Below, piece after piece: positions 24,582-34,402 of a stretch of 64,000 nt of DNA. The position numbers and the translations under genes are program-made. Numbering within the stretch: position 1 is the first letter of the stretch; each line of letters opens with the position of its first letter. A model generated the notes under the pieces. The model did not search any database. It saw only the letters and a list, made by a program, of their open reading frames with translations, and was not told the DNA's origin. Source of the stretch: Acinetobacter sp. ANC 4173 (lineage in GTDB: Bacteria > Pseudomonadota > Gammaproteobacteria > Pseudomonadales > Moraxellaceae); the NCBI RefSeq assembly GCF_004331255.1, contig NZ_SJOF01000008.1:62001-126000 (forward strand). The letters are read 5' to 3'.

Positions 24582-25169
24582 ATGCCAAAGCTTAAAATTG
24601 CCTTGATCGATGATGATCAAGATCGTGCCAACTATATAAAAGATTCACTGCTTCAGCACGATTTTGACGTGGTTGCCTGCTTAACCATCGATCATTTAAA
24701 TATGTTCAAATTAGAGCATTTACAGGCCGATGTCATTTTGCTGGATATGGATCATCCACATCGTGACATTATTGAAAGTTGTGTGAGTCAGTTTGATTTA
24801 CCGACTGTGCTATTTACCCAAAATAGCCAAAAAGACATGATTAAGAGTGCCATTGATGCTGGAATTACAGCTTATATTGTCGATGGTATTGATCCTGCAA
24901 AATTGGACAGTATTTTAGAAATCTCTATTGAACAGTTCAAAAAACATAAGAAATTACTAGCAGATTTGAAAGAGACCAAAAGTAAACTCGCCGATCGGAA
25001 AGATGTCGAAAAAGCCAAAGTTCTTTTGATGCAACTGCATCAACTCACTGAAGATCAAGCATTTCAGTTACTCCGTAAAAATGCCATGAGCCATCGAATT
25101 ACCATGGGAGAAATGGCGCGTCGCCTACTCGATGCGCAAGAATTACTACAAACCAAGTTGAAGGATTAA
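24582..25169 (+). CDS. nasT: ANTAR-domain antiterminator of nitrate assimilation
   Basis: 195 residues: a receiver-like domain (residues 1-120, with IALIDDDQDRAN and VILLDMDHP, D55 at the phosphorylation position) and a C-terminal ANTAR RNA-binding domain (about 130-192: DRKDVEKAKVLLMQLHQLTE, AFQLLRKNAMS, MARRLL). NasT binds paired hexaloop hairpins in the nas leader RNA and lets polymerase read through. In nitrate-free cells it is held by NasS. It precedes nasS by three bases and diverges from the narK operon, whose leader carries matching hairpins. Confidence 0.9.
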   Translation: MPKLKIALIDDDQDRANYIKDSLLQHDFDVVACLTIDHLNMFKLEHLQADVILLDMDHPHRDIIESCVSQFDLPTVLFTQNSQKDMIKSAIDAGITAYIVDGIDPAKLDSILEISIEQFKKHKKLLADLKETKSKLADRKDVEKAKVLLMQLHQLTEDQAFQLLRKNAMSHRITMGEMARRLLDAQELLQTKLKD

Positions 25170-25172
25170 ACT

Positions 25173-26162
25173 ATGTCTACATTAGAAAAAACACATATTC
25201 AACTTGGCTATATTCCATTACTCGATTGTATTTCTATACTTTGGGCAAAACATCGTGGTTATTTTGATGAACTTGGATTAAATGTCACACTGGTTAAAGA
25301 AGCTTCTTGGGCCAGTTTGCGAGATCGTTTGGCTTTTGGATTATTAGATGCGGCACACTGTTTATCCGGTATTTTACCCGCAGCCTCAATCGGTACAGAT
25401 CATATTGGCATTCCATTTCAAACCCCTTTGGTTTTAAGTGTAAATCGCGCTTATATCAGTTTAAGTCAAAAATTATGTTTTGATCTGGGCATTACCCATA
25501 ATGACACCGCAAAGGAAGTCGCGGCTAAAGTTGTGACCGCGATTCAACACGGACAAAATATTCAATTGGCACATGTATTTGCCAATTCCATTCATCATTT
25601 TTGTATTCGTGAATGGCTCGCACTGGCAGATGCAGAATTAGCCCAAAACATTAAACTGAGAATTTTACCGCCACCTTATATGGTAGAAGCCTTAAATAAT
25701 CAGGTGATTGATGGCTTCTGTGTCGGGGAGCCTTGGAATACTCAAGGTGAAGTTTTAGGATTGAGTCAAATTGTGGCTTCTAGTCAAGATGTCATTCCTG
25801 AAATTGCCGATAAAGTGTTAGCTGTGACCAAAGAATGGGCTACAGCACATCCGAATACTTTACAAGCAATCACTCAAGCCATTCAAAAAGCCCAGCATGA
25901 AATCAAAACCATGCAGGATTTTAGCCAAATTTGGGCATTATTAACTGAATATGAGATTCTGCAATTCGAATGTTCAGATCGCATCCATGTTCAAGAATTT
26001 TATAAAATTCAAAATATTATTAGAAATTTCATAGAAGATACAGCCACCCCTAAAGTTGAAGATTTTGAATGGCTGATTCAGCAAATGGCAAAATGGAGCA
26101 ATGTTCAAGTGAATCATGCTGAGCTTAAAAACTTAAGTCAGCAATGTATCATTCAACTTTAG
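25173..26162 (+). CDS. nasS: Nitrate sensor, NrtA/NasS-like
   Basis: 329 residues, similar to the nitrate/bicarbonate-binding proteins NrtA and CmpA (LGYIPLLDCISILWAKHRG, LNVTLVKEASWASLRDRLAFG, PPPYMVEALNNQVIDGFCVG EPWNTQG in shorter blocks). It lacks any signal peptide, so it is cytoplasmic, and no permease or ATPase gene is attached. That fits NasS, which binds nitrate and then frees NasT, rather than a transporter subunit. AAGGA lies seven bases before the ATG. The gene converges with a thioesterase-like gene 15 bp further on. Confidence 0.88.
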   Translation: MSTLEKTHIQLGYIPLLDCISILWAKHRGYFDELGLNVTLVKEASWASLRDRLAFGLLDAAHCLSGILPAASIGTDHIGIPFQTPLVLSVNRAYISLSQKLCFDLGITHNDTAKEVAAKVVTAIQHGQNIQLAHVFANSIHHFCIREWLALADAELAQNIKLRILPPPYMVEALNNQVIDGFCVGEPWNTQGEVLGLSQIVASSQDVIPEIADKVLAVTKEWATAHPNTLQAITQAIQKAQHEIKTMQDFSQIWALLTEYEILQFECSDRIHVQEFYKIQNIIRNFIEDTATPKVEDFEWLIQQMAKWSNVQVNHAELKNLSQQCIIQL

Positions 26163-26177
26163 CTTTTATGGTTTAGA

Positions 26178-26981
26178 TTAGAGTTTTCGCAAGGTTAAGA
26201 TTTGTTCGCTGCGACCAAAAGGACCATGTACATCATGCAGGACTGCACTGGTCAAACCAATACCATCTGTACCGTATTGCTGTTCGACATCTAAACCTAA
26301 CCATTGTCCCTGAGGAATACGATACAAATGAATTTGCAAATCTAAATTTGGAAATGCCCAGCCCGCTTGAGGATCCTGACGTGGCACAACACCATTTGCA
26401 GTATCCACCATGCCCATCAGTTTGACAAAATCTGACGTGGTTTTACCTTCCACCATATTACATGGATTGGTTAGCCAAACGAGTCCTTTTCCTGCTCTAC
26501 GGGACGCTTCAGCACGGGTTTCAATACTCTGAATATAACCGCCTGGCCAGCACTTCATGCCGTCCCAAACAGGTAATTGCTCTGGATGTTGAACTTTTTG
26601 GTCTTCAAGTCCCGCAATACTATGCGTGTCCTGTGTAAGCATTTTCCATGCACGAGCCACAATACAGGTTTTACCATTGGCTTGCATTTCACTTTCAATT
26701 AGCTCAATGGTTTTCCCACCCCGAATCATACGTGTGGTAATGCTAAAATCGCCAAATCCAATTAAACCAAAAATATCGAGACTAATGCGCCCTATTCGCA
26801 TGTCATCTCGAGGTAAAAACTGTTCCAATTCTGCACAAATTACGCCTGTTGCTGGCGCCATATGTTGCTCATTTGGATTCCAAGCACCTTGTGCATGCAA
26901 GTTCGATTGATAATGTGCAGTTACACTTCCATCCGCATGTTGTTCGCGTTGTATTAAACGATAATAAGCAGGCATATTCAT
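26178..26981 (-). CDS. Thioesterase-like (hotdog fold) protein
   Basis: 267 residues, with a hotdog-type layout of the TesB/acyl-CoA thioesterase-like class: an N-terminal half with GRISLDIFGLIGFGDFSITT and TIELIESEMQANGKTCIVARAW, and a C-terminal half with PNLDLQIHLYRIPQGQWLGLD and VLHDVHGPFGRSEQ, which are characteristic of the second hotdog unit. It would cleave acyl-CoA thioesters. The substrate is unknown and the catalytic residues cannot be assigned by eye. It stands alone between nasS (convergent) and a methyltransferase gene on the same strand. Confidence 0.7.
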   Translation of the reverse strand: MNMPAYYRLIQREQHADGSVTAHYQSNLHAQGAWNPNEQHMAPATGVICAELEQFLPRDDMRIGRISLDIFGLIGFGDFSITTRMIRGGKTIELIESEMQANGKTCIVARAWKMLTQDTHSIAGLEDQKVQHPEQLPVWDGMKCWPGGYIQSIETRAEASRRAGKGLVWLTNPCNMVEGKTTSDFVKLMGMVDTANGVVPRQDPQAGWAFPNLDLQIHLYRIPQGQWLGLDVEQQYGTDGIGLTSAVLHDVHGPFGRSEQILTLRKL

Positions 26982-27032
26982 ATCCTTTGTCTTTTGTGTA
27001 TTCCTTAATTAAGTTCGTTGTTTCAAGGGGCA

Positions 27033-27710
27033 TTATTTGACTGCACAAAATCCGTAATAATTTAGAATTTGGCTGTAGGTTTTAACTTTTTTAAAGCCAA
27101 CATTGGATAAGAGCTGCTGCCCCATTCTTGGCGATACCAAGAAAAAATCTTGCTGTAATCGTTCAACCATTTTTTCACTTTGAAGCGTGGTTAAGCCATT
27201 ATTTTCACACAGTTGCTTCAGTACAAAAATCTCATGTGCTTCGGTTTCTTTCATTAAGTCATAAGTCAGCAACATTCCATTGGGCTTTAGTTGAGCAAAG
27301 ATGTCTTTAAAGAAGTTTTGCTTTGATTCCAATGGAATAAAATGAGCCACCAGAATAGATAATACCGCGTCAAAAGTATGAGTTGTGCCAATGGATTTTG
27401 TATCGCCATGAATAAAGCGAATACGGCTTAAAACACCTTGTTTGTCTAGATGTTGCTTTGCCTTACATAACATGACATGCGATGGATCTAGCGCAGTAAA
27501 GTTCCAAGTTGGATGCTTTTGCGCCAAATATTGAATTTCATATCCTGTTCCACAGCCCACCACCAAAATGTCTACATGTTCTTGTTCGGCATAATGATGA
27601 GTTAAAATGGCATCGACCTGCTGATGCGTTAACTCATAGCCTGGAATAAGCTTGCGGATATGGTCATCGTATCCATCCACCACTTGTTGGTTATTAAAGT
27701 CTTTCGCCAT
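27033..27710 (-). CDS. Class I SAM-dependent methyltransferase
   Basis: 225 residues with the Rossmann methyltransferase motifs: motif I VDILVVGCGTGYEIQYLA near residue 47, motif II LDPSHVMLCKAK, and FDAVLSILVAHFIP near 118. The small-molecule-type layout suggests a soluble enzyme methylating a metabolite, but nothing identifies it. It sits between bioB and the thioesterase-like gene on the same strand. It is shorter than BioC and lacks a bio-operon context beyond bioB, so BioC is possible but not supported. Confidence 0.8.
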   Translation of the reverse strand: MAKDFNNQQVVDGYDDHIRKLIPGYELTHQQVDAILTHHYAEQEHVDILVVGCGTGYEIQYLAQKHPTWNFTALDPSHVMLCKAKQHLDKQGVLSRIRFIHGDTKSIGTTHTFDAVLSILVAHFIPLESKQNFFKDIFAQLKPNGMLLTYDLMKETEAHEIFVLKQLCENNGLTTLQSEKMVERLQQDFFLVSPRMGQQLLSNVGFKKVKTYSQILNYYGFCAVK

Positions 27711-27793
27711 ATTGCACTCTATTTAATAGTTATGTAGATGATATGAATGTGCTAAATGCTTTTTCATCATTGTGTACTGCTTTCAGATTTAGC

Positions 27794-28789
27794 TTAAGCC
27801 ACCGACATTGCATCCAAAGTCAGTTCCGCAATCGATGGTTTTGGTTTTTCAACCGTTAAACCTAATTTTTGAAATAATTGTTGATCTTTGCCCTGTGCGA
27901 CATTAGGTGTCGTCAGCAGTTTTTCACCTGAGAACAGTGAGTTTGCACCTGCCATAAATGCCAATGCTTGATCTGAATCAGATAAAGATTCACGACCCGC
28001 AGAAAGACGAATATAGCTTTTTGGCATAATGATACGTGCAACGGCAATGGTACGAATCCATTCAGTCACATCGAGCTTTTCAACATCTGCCAATGGCGTG
28101 CCTTCAATTGGAACCAGCATGTTAATTGGCACTGATTCTGGATGAATAGGTAAAGTCGCAAGTTCAAGTAATAGACCAATACGATCGGCAGTGTCTTCAC
28201 CCAAACCCACAATACCGCCGCTACAGACTTTCATGCCTGCACCGCGTACATATTCAAGCGTATTTAAGCGATCATCGAAAGTACGGGTACTGATGATATT
28301 TGAATAATACTCACGCGAAGTGTCAAGGTTGTGGTTATAGTAATCGAGTCCAGCATCTTTTAAGCGTTCAGCTTGAGACTGGTTTAACATGCCTAAAGTC
28401 ATGCAAGTTTCTAAACCTAAAGCTTTGACTTCACGAACCATTTCAAGCACATAAGGCATATCGCGCTCATGCGGGTTACGCCATGCTGCCCCCATACAGA
28501 AGCGTGAAGAACCAGACTCTAAGGCTTCTTTGGCTTCGCTAATGACTTTGTCTACAGCAATACGCTTTTCTGCTTCTAGTTTTGAATCATAACGTGCAGA
28601 TTGAGAGCAGTATTTGCAATCTTCAGGGCATTTGCCTGTTTTAATAGAAAGCAAAGTGCTGACCTGAATCTGGTTCGCACTAAAATTTTGTCGATGGATT
28701 TGTTGTGCCTGAAAAACCAAATCTAAAAAGGGTTGCTGATATAGATTTTGTATTTCTGTGCGAGTCCAATCGTGACGAAGTTCCATCAT
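27794..28789 (-). CDS. bioB: Biotin synthase
   Basis: 331 residues. A radical SAM enzyme that inserts sulfur into dethiobiotin. The [4Fe-4S] cysteines are C54, C58 and C61 ([16 protein letters not shown]); [2Fe-2S] ligands are in SRFCMGAAW and [10 protein letters not shown], and [12 protein letters not shown] is the substrate segment. The length is near E. coli BioB (346). bioA, bioF, bioC and bioD are not adjacent. The downstream liuB/liuD carboxylase on the other strand needs biotin, but no direct link is visible. No BirA box was recognised in the 94 bp upstream. Confidence 0.96.
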   Translation of the reverse strand: MMELRHDWTRTEIQNLYQQPFLDLVFQAQQIHRQNFSANQIQVSTLLSIKTGKCPEDCKYCSQSARYDSKLEAEKRIAVDKVISEAKEALESGSSRFCMGAAWRNPHERDMPYVLEMVREVKALGLETCMTLGMLNQSQAERLKDAGLDYYNHNLDTSREYYSNIISTRTFDDRLNTLEYVRGAGMKVCSGGIVGLGEDTADRIGLLLELATLPIHPESVPINMLVPIEGTPLADVEKLDVTEWIRTIAVARIIMPKSYIRLSAGRESLSDSDQALAFMAGANSLFSGEKLLTTPNVAQGKDQQLFQKLGLTVEKPKPSIAELTLDAMSVA

Positions 28790-28832
28790 GATTTCCTTAT
28801 TCTGTTTGGTTTATTCAGACTTTTTCATTTTC

Positions 28833-28861
28833 TCCCTTTACCCTGAAGCAGAGTAAAGGGA
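28833..28861. other. Inverted repeat between acyl-CoA synthetase and bioB
   Basis: TCCCTTTAC (28833-28841) and GTAAAGGGA (28853-28861) flank 11 bases. It could end the acyl-CoA synthetase transcript poorly or lie in the bioB leader; neither strand has a T run directly after the stem except a T-rich tract on the far side. Confidence 0.4.
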
Positions 28862-28883
28862 AACTCCAAGTCAGAAGATCACG

Positions 28884-30575
28884 TTACGCAATATCTTCCA
28901 GTAAATTCAGCTCTTTACGCATAAATTCTTGAAGTCGGAATTTTTGTGCTTTACCTGAGGCGGTCATTGGAAACTCGGTAAAGAAACGCACATAACGTGG
29001 CACTTTATTATGTGAAATATGTTCAGCACAGTAACGTCGAATACTTTCTTCTGTCGTTTCATGGTGCTCATGCAAAATGATGCAGGCACATAATTCTTCA
29101 CCATAACGTGCATCTGGCAGACCAATGACCTGTACATCACTGACATCTGGATGGGTATATAAGAAATCTTCAATTTCTTTCGGGAACAGATTTTCACCAC
29201 CACGAATTACCACATCTTTGATGCGACCTTTAATTTTGACAAAACCGTCATCGTCCATTTCGGCAATATCACCCGTATGCATCCAGCGTGCGTTATCAAT
29301 CACTTCTTGGGTTTTTTCACTGTCTTCCCAATAACCCAACATCACTGAATAACCACGCACACAGAGTTCACCGAGTTTGCCGCGTGGTACGACTTTGCCC
29401 GCTTCATCCACAATTTTAATTTCTAAATGCGGATGTACGCGACCTACCGTCCCAACACGTTGTTCCACCGTATCACTGGTCGAGCTTTGTGCACTCACAG
29501 GTGCCGTTTCGGTCATGCCATAACAAATGGTGATTTCCGTCATGTGCATTCGCTCCATGACACGTTGCATGATTTCGCGCGGACACGGGCTACCAGCCAT
29601 AATGCCTGTACGTAAACTACTCAAATCAAAGTCGTTGAATTGTTCATGCTCTAAAGTGGCAATGAACATGGTGGGCACACCATAAGCTGCTGTACATTTC
29701 TCTTGCTGAATGGCTTTTAAACTATCTAAAGGATTAAACACAGCAGAAGGATAGACCATGGTTGAACCATGCGTAATACAGGCCAAATTCCCCATCACCA
29801 TGCCGAAACAGTGAAATAAGGGTACTGAAATACACACGCGATCTTGTGGAGTCAAATGAATCGCTTCACCCACAAAATAACCATTATTTAAAATGTTATT
29901 GTGCGTGAGCATGGTGCCTTTCGGGTTACCTGTCGTTCCCGAAGTAAACTGAATATTGATGGTTTCATCAAATTGCAACTCACTTGCAACCACTTCTAAT
30001 TGATCTAGTTGTTTTGCGGTAGGTTGCCCCAAAAGATCTTGAAAACGATGAATACCAGTATGTACTGCATCATCAATTTTAATCACATGTTTTAAATGAG
30101 GTAAACGTAGCGCATTTAAGATTTTGTCTTCAGCTTCTTGCAGCTCTGGTGCAATTTTGGTTAAAAGCTCTTGATAATTGGTGGTTTTAAATTGCGATGC
30201 AATGACTAAACCTTTACACGACACCTTATTCAGCACGTATTCTAGCTCGTTACTTTTATACGCAGTGTTTAGGTTAACAAGAATAATGCCCGCTTTAAAT
30301 GCAGCGAATTGAGTAATGGTCCATTCCACACAATTGGGGGACCAAATGGCAAGCCGATCGCCTTTTTTGAACCCCAGTTTGAGTAAGCTACAAGCAAAAG
30401 CATTCACCTGTGCTTGTAGCTCTTGATAGCTTAACCGTACATTCTGATGCACACTGACCACAGCATCCTGATCTGCATATTGCGCGCATGCCTGATCAAA
30501 TTTTTCACCAATCGTCATGCCCAGTAAAGGTTGACTGCTGGTTCCATACGCATAGCTTAACCGTACCTGTGTCAT
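28884..30575 (-). CDS. AMP-binding fatty-acyl-CoA synthetase family protein
   Basis: 563 residues from ATG at 30575, which has AGGAGA nine bases upstream; a GTG at 30584 would abut the Shine-Dalgarno. ANL-superfamily motifs: A3 FTSGTTGNPKGTMLTHNN near residue 215, A5 ICYGMTETAPVS, A7 WMHTGDIAEMDDDGFVKIKG, A8 GGENLFPKEIEDFLY, and the A10 lysine in PMTASGKAQKFRLQE. It adenylates a carboxylic acid and makes its CoA thioester. Such ligases often accompany liu clusters, so a branched or short acyl acid is plausible. It lies behind the TetR gene on the same strand. Confidence 0.85.
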   Translation of the reverse strand: MTQVRLSYAYGTSSQPLLGMTIGEKFDQACAQYADQDAVVSVHQNVRLSYQELQAQVNAFACSLLKLGFKKGDRLAIWSPNCVEWTITQFAAFKAGIILVNLNTAYKSNELEYVLNKVSCKGLVIASQFKTTNYQELLTKIAPELQEAEDKILNALRLPHLKHVIKIDDAVHTGIHRFQDLLGQPTAKQLDQLEVVASELQFDETINIQFTSGTTGNPKGTMLTHNNILNNGYFVGEAIHLTPQDRVCISVPLFHCFGMVMGNLACITHGSTMVYPSAVFNPLDSLKAIQQEKCTAAYGVPTMFIATLEHEQFNDFDLSSLRTGIMAGSPCPREIMQRVMERMHMTEITICYGMTETAPVSAQSSTSDTVEQRVGTVGRVHPHLEIKIVDEAGKVVPRGKLGELCVRGYSVMLGYWEDSEKTQEVIDNARWMHTGDIAEMDDDGFVKIKGRIKDVVIRGGENLFPKEIEDFLYTHPDVSDVQVIGLPDARYGEELCACIILHEHHETTEESIRRYCAEHISHNKVPRYVRFFTEFPMTASGKAQKFRLQEFMRKELNLLEDIA

Positions 30576-30678
30576 TTGAATCACTCTCCTTGATTCTTTG
30601 TAATTCTGATTCTTACTGTTTTATTTTGATCACAGAGATTACTTTGTACGGATTTGCCTCCTTTGCATATAAGACTAT

Positions 30679-31308
30679 TTAATTACGATCCTGTAATTGC
30701 ACAGCTTGTACACAAAAGTCTGCAACCTGTTTCACAAAGTAATCTTTGTAGTTTTGATCAAACATGACATTACGAGATGGATTTAAAGGTTCAATTACAA
30801 CAAAAGTCATGCTTCCGACAATGCATAACGCCACCGTATTTAAATCTTCAAAACCGAACTCACCATTGACTTTCCCTTCGGCAAGAATCTCGTTAATTGT
30901 TTGTTTAATTAACTGTTTACTGCGAAAACGCTCATGCTCAACAATTGGATCTACAGGTTCGAACATGAGTGAATACGACAGTTGAGGACTATTCAGTGCC
31001 CGCTTAACAAAGGTCGTGACTGCCTTATGTAATTTTTGTTGTGCCGTTAGCTCTGCGCTGCTCGCAATCGTATTCAGAATATGAATTTCATGCTGAATCG
31101 CTTCAGACAACACTTCAATTAAGACTTCACTTTTATTATCAAAATAGCGGTAAACCAAGCCACTAGAAACGCCTGCACGTTCCGCAATCGCTTGAATTTG
31201 GGCATCTTTAAATCCCCCTTGAGCAATAAGTTCTCGCGCAGATTGCAAAATCGATTGACGATTTTGTTCCATTCGCTCTTGCATCAATGTCGATCTTTTA
31301 TAGCTCAT
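30679..31308 (-). CDS. TetR/AcrR family regulator, divergent from liu operon
   Basis: About 209 residues from ATG at 31308 (MSYKRSTLMQERM). The frame extends to an ATG at 31347, but that adds 13 unusual residues. The TetR helix-turn-helix lies at residues 15-60 (ILQSARELIAQGGFKDAQIQ, AERAGVSSGLVYRYF). The rest is an all-helical ligand domain with few recognisable residues. Position suggests it represses the diverging liu genes and perhaps the acyl-CoA synthetase behind it, with an acyl-CoA as likely effector. A GTGAA-N6-TTCAC inverted repeat lies in the gap. Confidence 0.82.
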   Translation of the reverse strand: MSYKRSTLMQERMEQNRQSILQSARELIAQGGFKDAQIQAIAERAGVSSGLVYRYFDNKSEVLIEVLSEAIQHEIHILNTIASSAELTAQQKLHKAVTTFVKRALNSPQLSYSLMFEPVDPIVEHERFRSKQLIKQTINEILAEGKVNGEFGFEDLNTVALCIVGSMTFVVIEPLNPSRNVMFDQNYKDYFVKQVADFCVQAVQLQDRN

Positions 31309-31350
31309 AATCTTATTCTCATCCAGATAAAATGAATTGTAAATCATTTT

Positions 31351-31366
31351 GTGAATTTTAGTTCAC
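31351..31366. promoter_or_regulatory. Candidate TetR operator upstream of liuA
   Basis: GTGAA-TTTTAG-TTCAC, an inverted repeat 43 bp before the TetR start and 86 bp before the liuA start. Assigned by position only. Confidence 0.35.
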
Positions 31367-31451
31367 TTTTTTAAAAAATAGATGTATTGTAAAACTACAA
31401 GCACAACAACAATGCTTATTGGACAACAAATATAACCTCAGGATGAACAGC

Positions 31452-32648
31452 ATGAACGCACACGTTCCATTACAACTTAATCTACAAACCTTAAGTTTCG
31501 GTTTAGATGAAACTTTGATCGCACTGCGTGATTCAGTTGCTGCATTTTGTGCAAAAGAAATTGCACCAATTGCTCAGCAAGTGGATCGTGACAATGTATT
31601 CCCTGCACACCTTTGGAAGAAAATGGGTGACATGGGCTTACATGGTTTAACAGTAAGCGAAGAGTATGGTGGTTCTAACCTCGGTTATTTAGCGCATATT
31701 ATTGTTATGCAAGAAATCTCACGCGCATCTGCCGCTATAGGATTGTCTTACGGAGCACATTCTAACCTATGTGTGAACCAAATTAAGCGAAATGGTAACG
31801 AAGAACAAAAACAACGTTATTTGCCTAAACTTATTTCTGGTGAATTTGTCGGTGCATTGGCAATGTCTGAACCGAATGCAGGTTCTGATGTGGTCAGCAT
31901 GAAATTAAAAGCGGAAGAACAAGGCGATCATTACCTTTTAAATGGCTCGAAAATGTGGATTACCAATGGCGGTGATGCTGATGTCTTGGTGGTGTATGCC
32001 AAAACTGATTTACAGGCAGGTGCTAAAGGCATGACGGCATTCTTGGTTGAAAAAGACATGCCAGGTTTTAGTTACGGTAACCATCTCGATAAATTGGGGA
32101 TGCGTGGTTCAAATACGTATCCACTATTTTTTGACAATGTAAAAGTACCCAAAGAAAACGTGCTCGGTGGCGTGGGGAATGGCGTAAAAGTCCTGATGAG
32201 CGGTCTGGACTATGAACGTGCGGTACTGAGTGCTGGTCCTCTAGGCATTATGGATGCCTGCATGGATACCGTGATTCCTTATATTCATGATCGTAAACAG
32301 TTTGGACAAGCGCTTGGTGAGTTCCAGCTCATGCAAGGCAAAATTGCCGATATGTATTCAACTTGGTTAGCTTGTAAAGCGCTTGTGTATGCCGTGGGTG
32401 CTGAGTGCGACAAAGCTGAACATAGCCGTAGCTTACGAAAAGATGCTGCCAGTGCCATTCTTTATGCTGCTGAAAAAGCCACATGGATGGCAGGTGAAAC
32501 CATTCAAGCATTGGGTGGTAATGGCTATATCAACGAATTTGCAGCAGGTCGTTTGTGGCGTGATGCAAAACTTTATGAAATTGGTGCAGGGACTTCTGAA
32601 ATCCGCCGCATGTTAATTGGTCGTGAATTATTTAACGAAACGGCTTAA
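31452..32648 (+). CDS. liuA: Isovaleryl-CoA dehydrogenase
   Basis: 398 residues from ATG at 31452, chosen because AGGA lies eight bases upstream (an earlier TTG at 31419 and ATG at 31443 lack spacing). It is an acyl-CoA dehydrogenase: [20 protein letters not shown] near residue 130, [29 protein letters not shown] with the region holding the isovaleryl-CoA catalytic glutamate, [20 protein letters not shown] and [13 protein letters not shown]. It oxidises isovaleryl-CoA to 3-methylcrotonyl-CoA with FAD, passing electrons to ETF. First gene of the leucine operon. Confidence 0.92.
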   Translation: MNAHVPLQLNLQTLSFGLDETLIALRDSVAAFCAKEIAPIAQQVDRDNVFPAHLWKKMGDMGLHGLTVSEEYGGSNLGYLAHIIVMQEISRASAAIGLSYGAHSNLCVNQIKRNGNEEQKQRYLPKLISGEFVGALAMSEPNAGSDVVSMKLKAEEQGDHYLLNGSKMWITNGGDADVLVVYAKTDLQAGAKGMTAFLVEKDMPGFSYGNHLDKLGMRGSNTYPLFFDNVKVPKENVLGGVGNGVKVLMSGLDYERAVLSAGPLGIMDACMDTVIPYIHDRKQFGQALGEFQLMQGKIADMYSTWLACKALVYAVGAECDKAEHSRSLRKDAASAILYAAEKATWMAGETIQALGGNGYINEFAAGRLWRDAKLYEIGAGTSEIRRMLIGRELFNETA

Positions 32649-32681
32649 TGCTTCTGGCTCACTTTATACAAGGAAGTTTAT

Positions 32682-34391
32682 ATGAATCAATTACAAACCC
32701 AAATGCAAAGCGGTCATGAAGAGTTGAATCTGGTGAAAATGCCAAAACAGAGCAATCAAAACATCACTTTTGCAAACCAAGGCTCAGATTTAAATCAACT
32801 GCAAAGCAAAATGAACAGCCGCAGTGAAGAATTTAAAAACAATCAGGCAACGATGTTGAATCTTGTGCAAGATTTAAAACAGATCAGCCAGAAAATTGCC
32901 TTAGGTGGTGGTGAAAGCGCGCGCCAAAAGCATATTGCTCGTGGCAAATTGTTGGCACGTGACCGTATTGATCAACTGATTGATGCAGGCAGCGCTTTCC
33001 TTGAAATTGGACAATTGGCGGCACATAACGTCTATCCCGATGATGTTCCTGCTGCGGGCGTAGTTGCTGGGATTGGTCAAGTGAATGGTGTCACCTGCAT
33101 GATCGTTGCCAATGATGCTACGGTAAAAGGCGGTACCTATTACCCTCTTACTGTGAAAAAACACTTACGCGCACAAGAAATTGCAGAACAAAACCGCTTA
33201 CCTTGTATTTACTTGGTGGATTCAGGCGGTGCGTATTTACCTATGCAAGATGAAGTGTTTCCAGATCGTGATCACTTTGGGCGTATTTTCTATAACCAAG
33301 CCCGTATGTCGAGCTTAGGTATCGCTCAAATTGCGGTGGTAATGGGCAGTTGTACCGCAGGTGGTGCTTATGTCCCTGCCATGTCGGATGAAACCATTAT
33401 TGTGCGTAACCAAGGCACCATTTTCTTGGGTGGTCCACCATTGGTGAAAGCAGCAACAGGTGAAGTGGTCAGCAGCGAAGACCTTGGTGGTGGTGATGTA
33501 CACACCCGCCTTTCTGGGGTCGCTGACCATTTGGCAGAAAATGATGAACATGCCCTTCAGATTGCGCGAAATATTGTAGCGAATTTAAATATTCAGCCGA
33601 ATAAAACAGCGGAAGGAATTGAAGAACCACTTTTCCCTGCCGAAGAACTCTACGGTATTGTGCCAAGTGATACCCGTAAACCGTTTGATGTACGTGAAAT
33701 TATTGCCCGTATTGTCGATGGTTCACGCCTAGACGAATTTAAAGCGCGTTTTGGTACCACGTTAATTACGGGCTTTGCCAAAATTTACGGTATGCCTGTC
33801 GGAATTATTGCCAATAACGGCATTCTATTCTCTGAATCAGCACAAAAAGGCGCGCACTTTATCGAGCTCTGTGTACAACGCAATATTCCATTATTGTTCT
33901 TACAAAACATCACAGGCTTTATGGTGGGTCGTCAGTATGAAAATGAAGGCATTGCCAAACATGGTGCCAAACTGGTAATGGCGGTTGCCACAGCCAATGT
34001 ACCTAAACTGACTTTAATTATTGGCGGATCGTTTGGTGCAGGAAACTACGGTATGTGCGGTCGTGCCTATTCGCCACGCTTCTTATGGACTTGGCCGAAC
34101 TCTCGGATTTCAGTCATGGGTGGCGAACAGGCAGCGAGCGTACTCTCGACCATCAAACGTGACCAAATTGAACAAAAAGGTGAATCTTGGTCTGCCGAAG
34201 CAGAAGATGAATTCAAACAACCCATTCGTGATCAATACGAACATCAAGGTCATCCATATTATGCTTCTGCACGTTTGTGGGATGATGGTGTAATTGACCC
34301 TGCTCAGTCGCGTCAAGTGTTAGGTTTAAGTTTGGCTGCGGCGCTGACGGCGCCAATTCAACCAACCAAGTTCGGCGTGTTCCGCATGTAA
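32682..34391 (+). CDS. liuB: 3-methylcrotonyl-CoA carboxylase, carboxyltransferase (beta) subunit
   Basis: 569 residues, about 35 more than usual. It transfers CO2 from biotin to 3-methylcrotonyl-CoA. Motifs: [60 protein letters not shown]-equivalent [20 protein letters not shown] and [24 protein letters not shown] seven bases before the ATG supports translation of the long N-terminus, in which residues 2-15 ([14 protein letters not shown]) look like a degenerate copy of 38-51 ([14 protein letters not shown]), where the usual protein begins. It follows liuA by 33 bp and liuC follows by 11. Confidence 0.93.
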   Translation: MNQLQTQMQSGHEELNLVKMPKQSNQNITFANQGSDLNQLQSKMNSRSEEFKNNQATMLNLVQDLKQISQKIALGGGESARQKHIARGKLLARDRIDQLIDAGSAFLEIGQLAAHNVYPDDVPAAGVVAGIGQVNGVTCMIVANDATVKGGTYYPLTVKKHLRAQEIAEQNRLPCIYLVDSGGAYLPMQDEVFPDRDHFGRIFYNQARMSSLGIAQIAVVMGSCTAGGAYVPAMSDETIIVRNQGTIFLGGPPLVKAATGEVVSSEDLGGGDVHTRLSGVADHLAENDEHALQIARNIVANLNIQPNKTAEGIEEPLFPAEELYGIVPSDTRKPFDVREIIARIVDGSRLDEFKARFGTTLITGFAKIYGMPVGIIANNGILFSESAQKGAHFIELCVQRNIPLLFLQNITGFMVGRQYENEGIAKHGAKLVMAVATANVPKLTLIIGGSFGAGNYGMCGRAYSPRFLWTWPNSRISVMGGEQAASVLSTIKRDQIEQKGESWSAEAEDEFKQPIRDQYEHQGHPYYASARLWDDGVIDPAQSRQVLGLSLAAALTAPIQPTKFGVFRM

Positions 34392-34402
34392 GGGGGTGAA
34401 AA

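Noticed and set aside
28790-28883. BirA operator upstream of bioB
   Set aside because: No TTGTAAACC or its inverted partner; only an unrelated inverted repeat.
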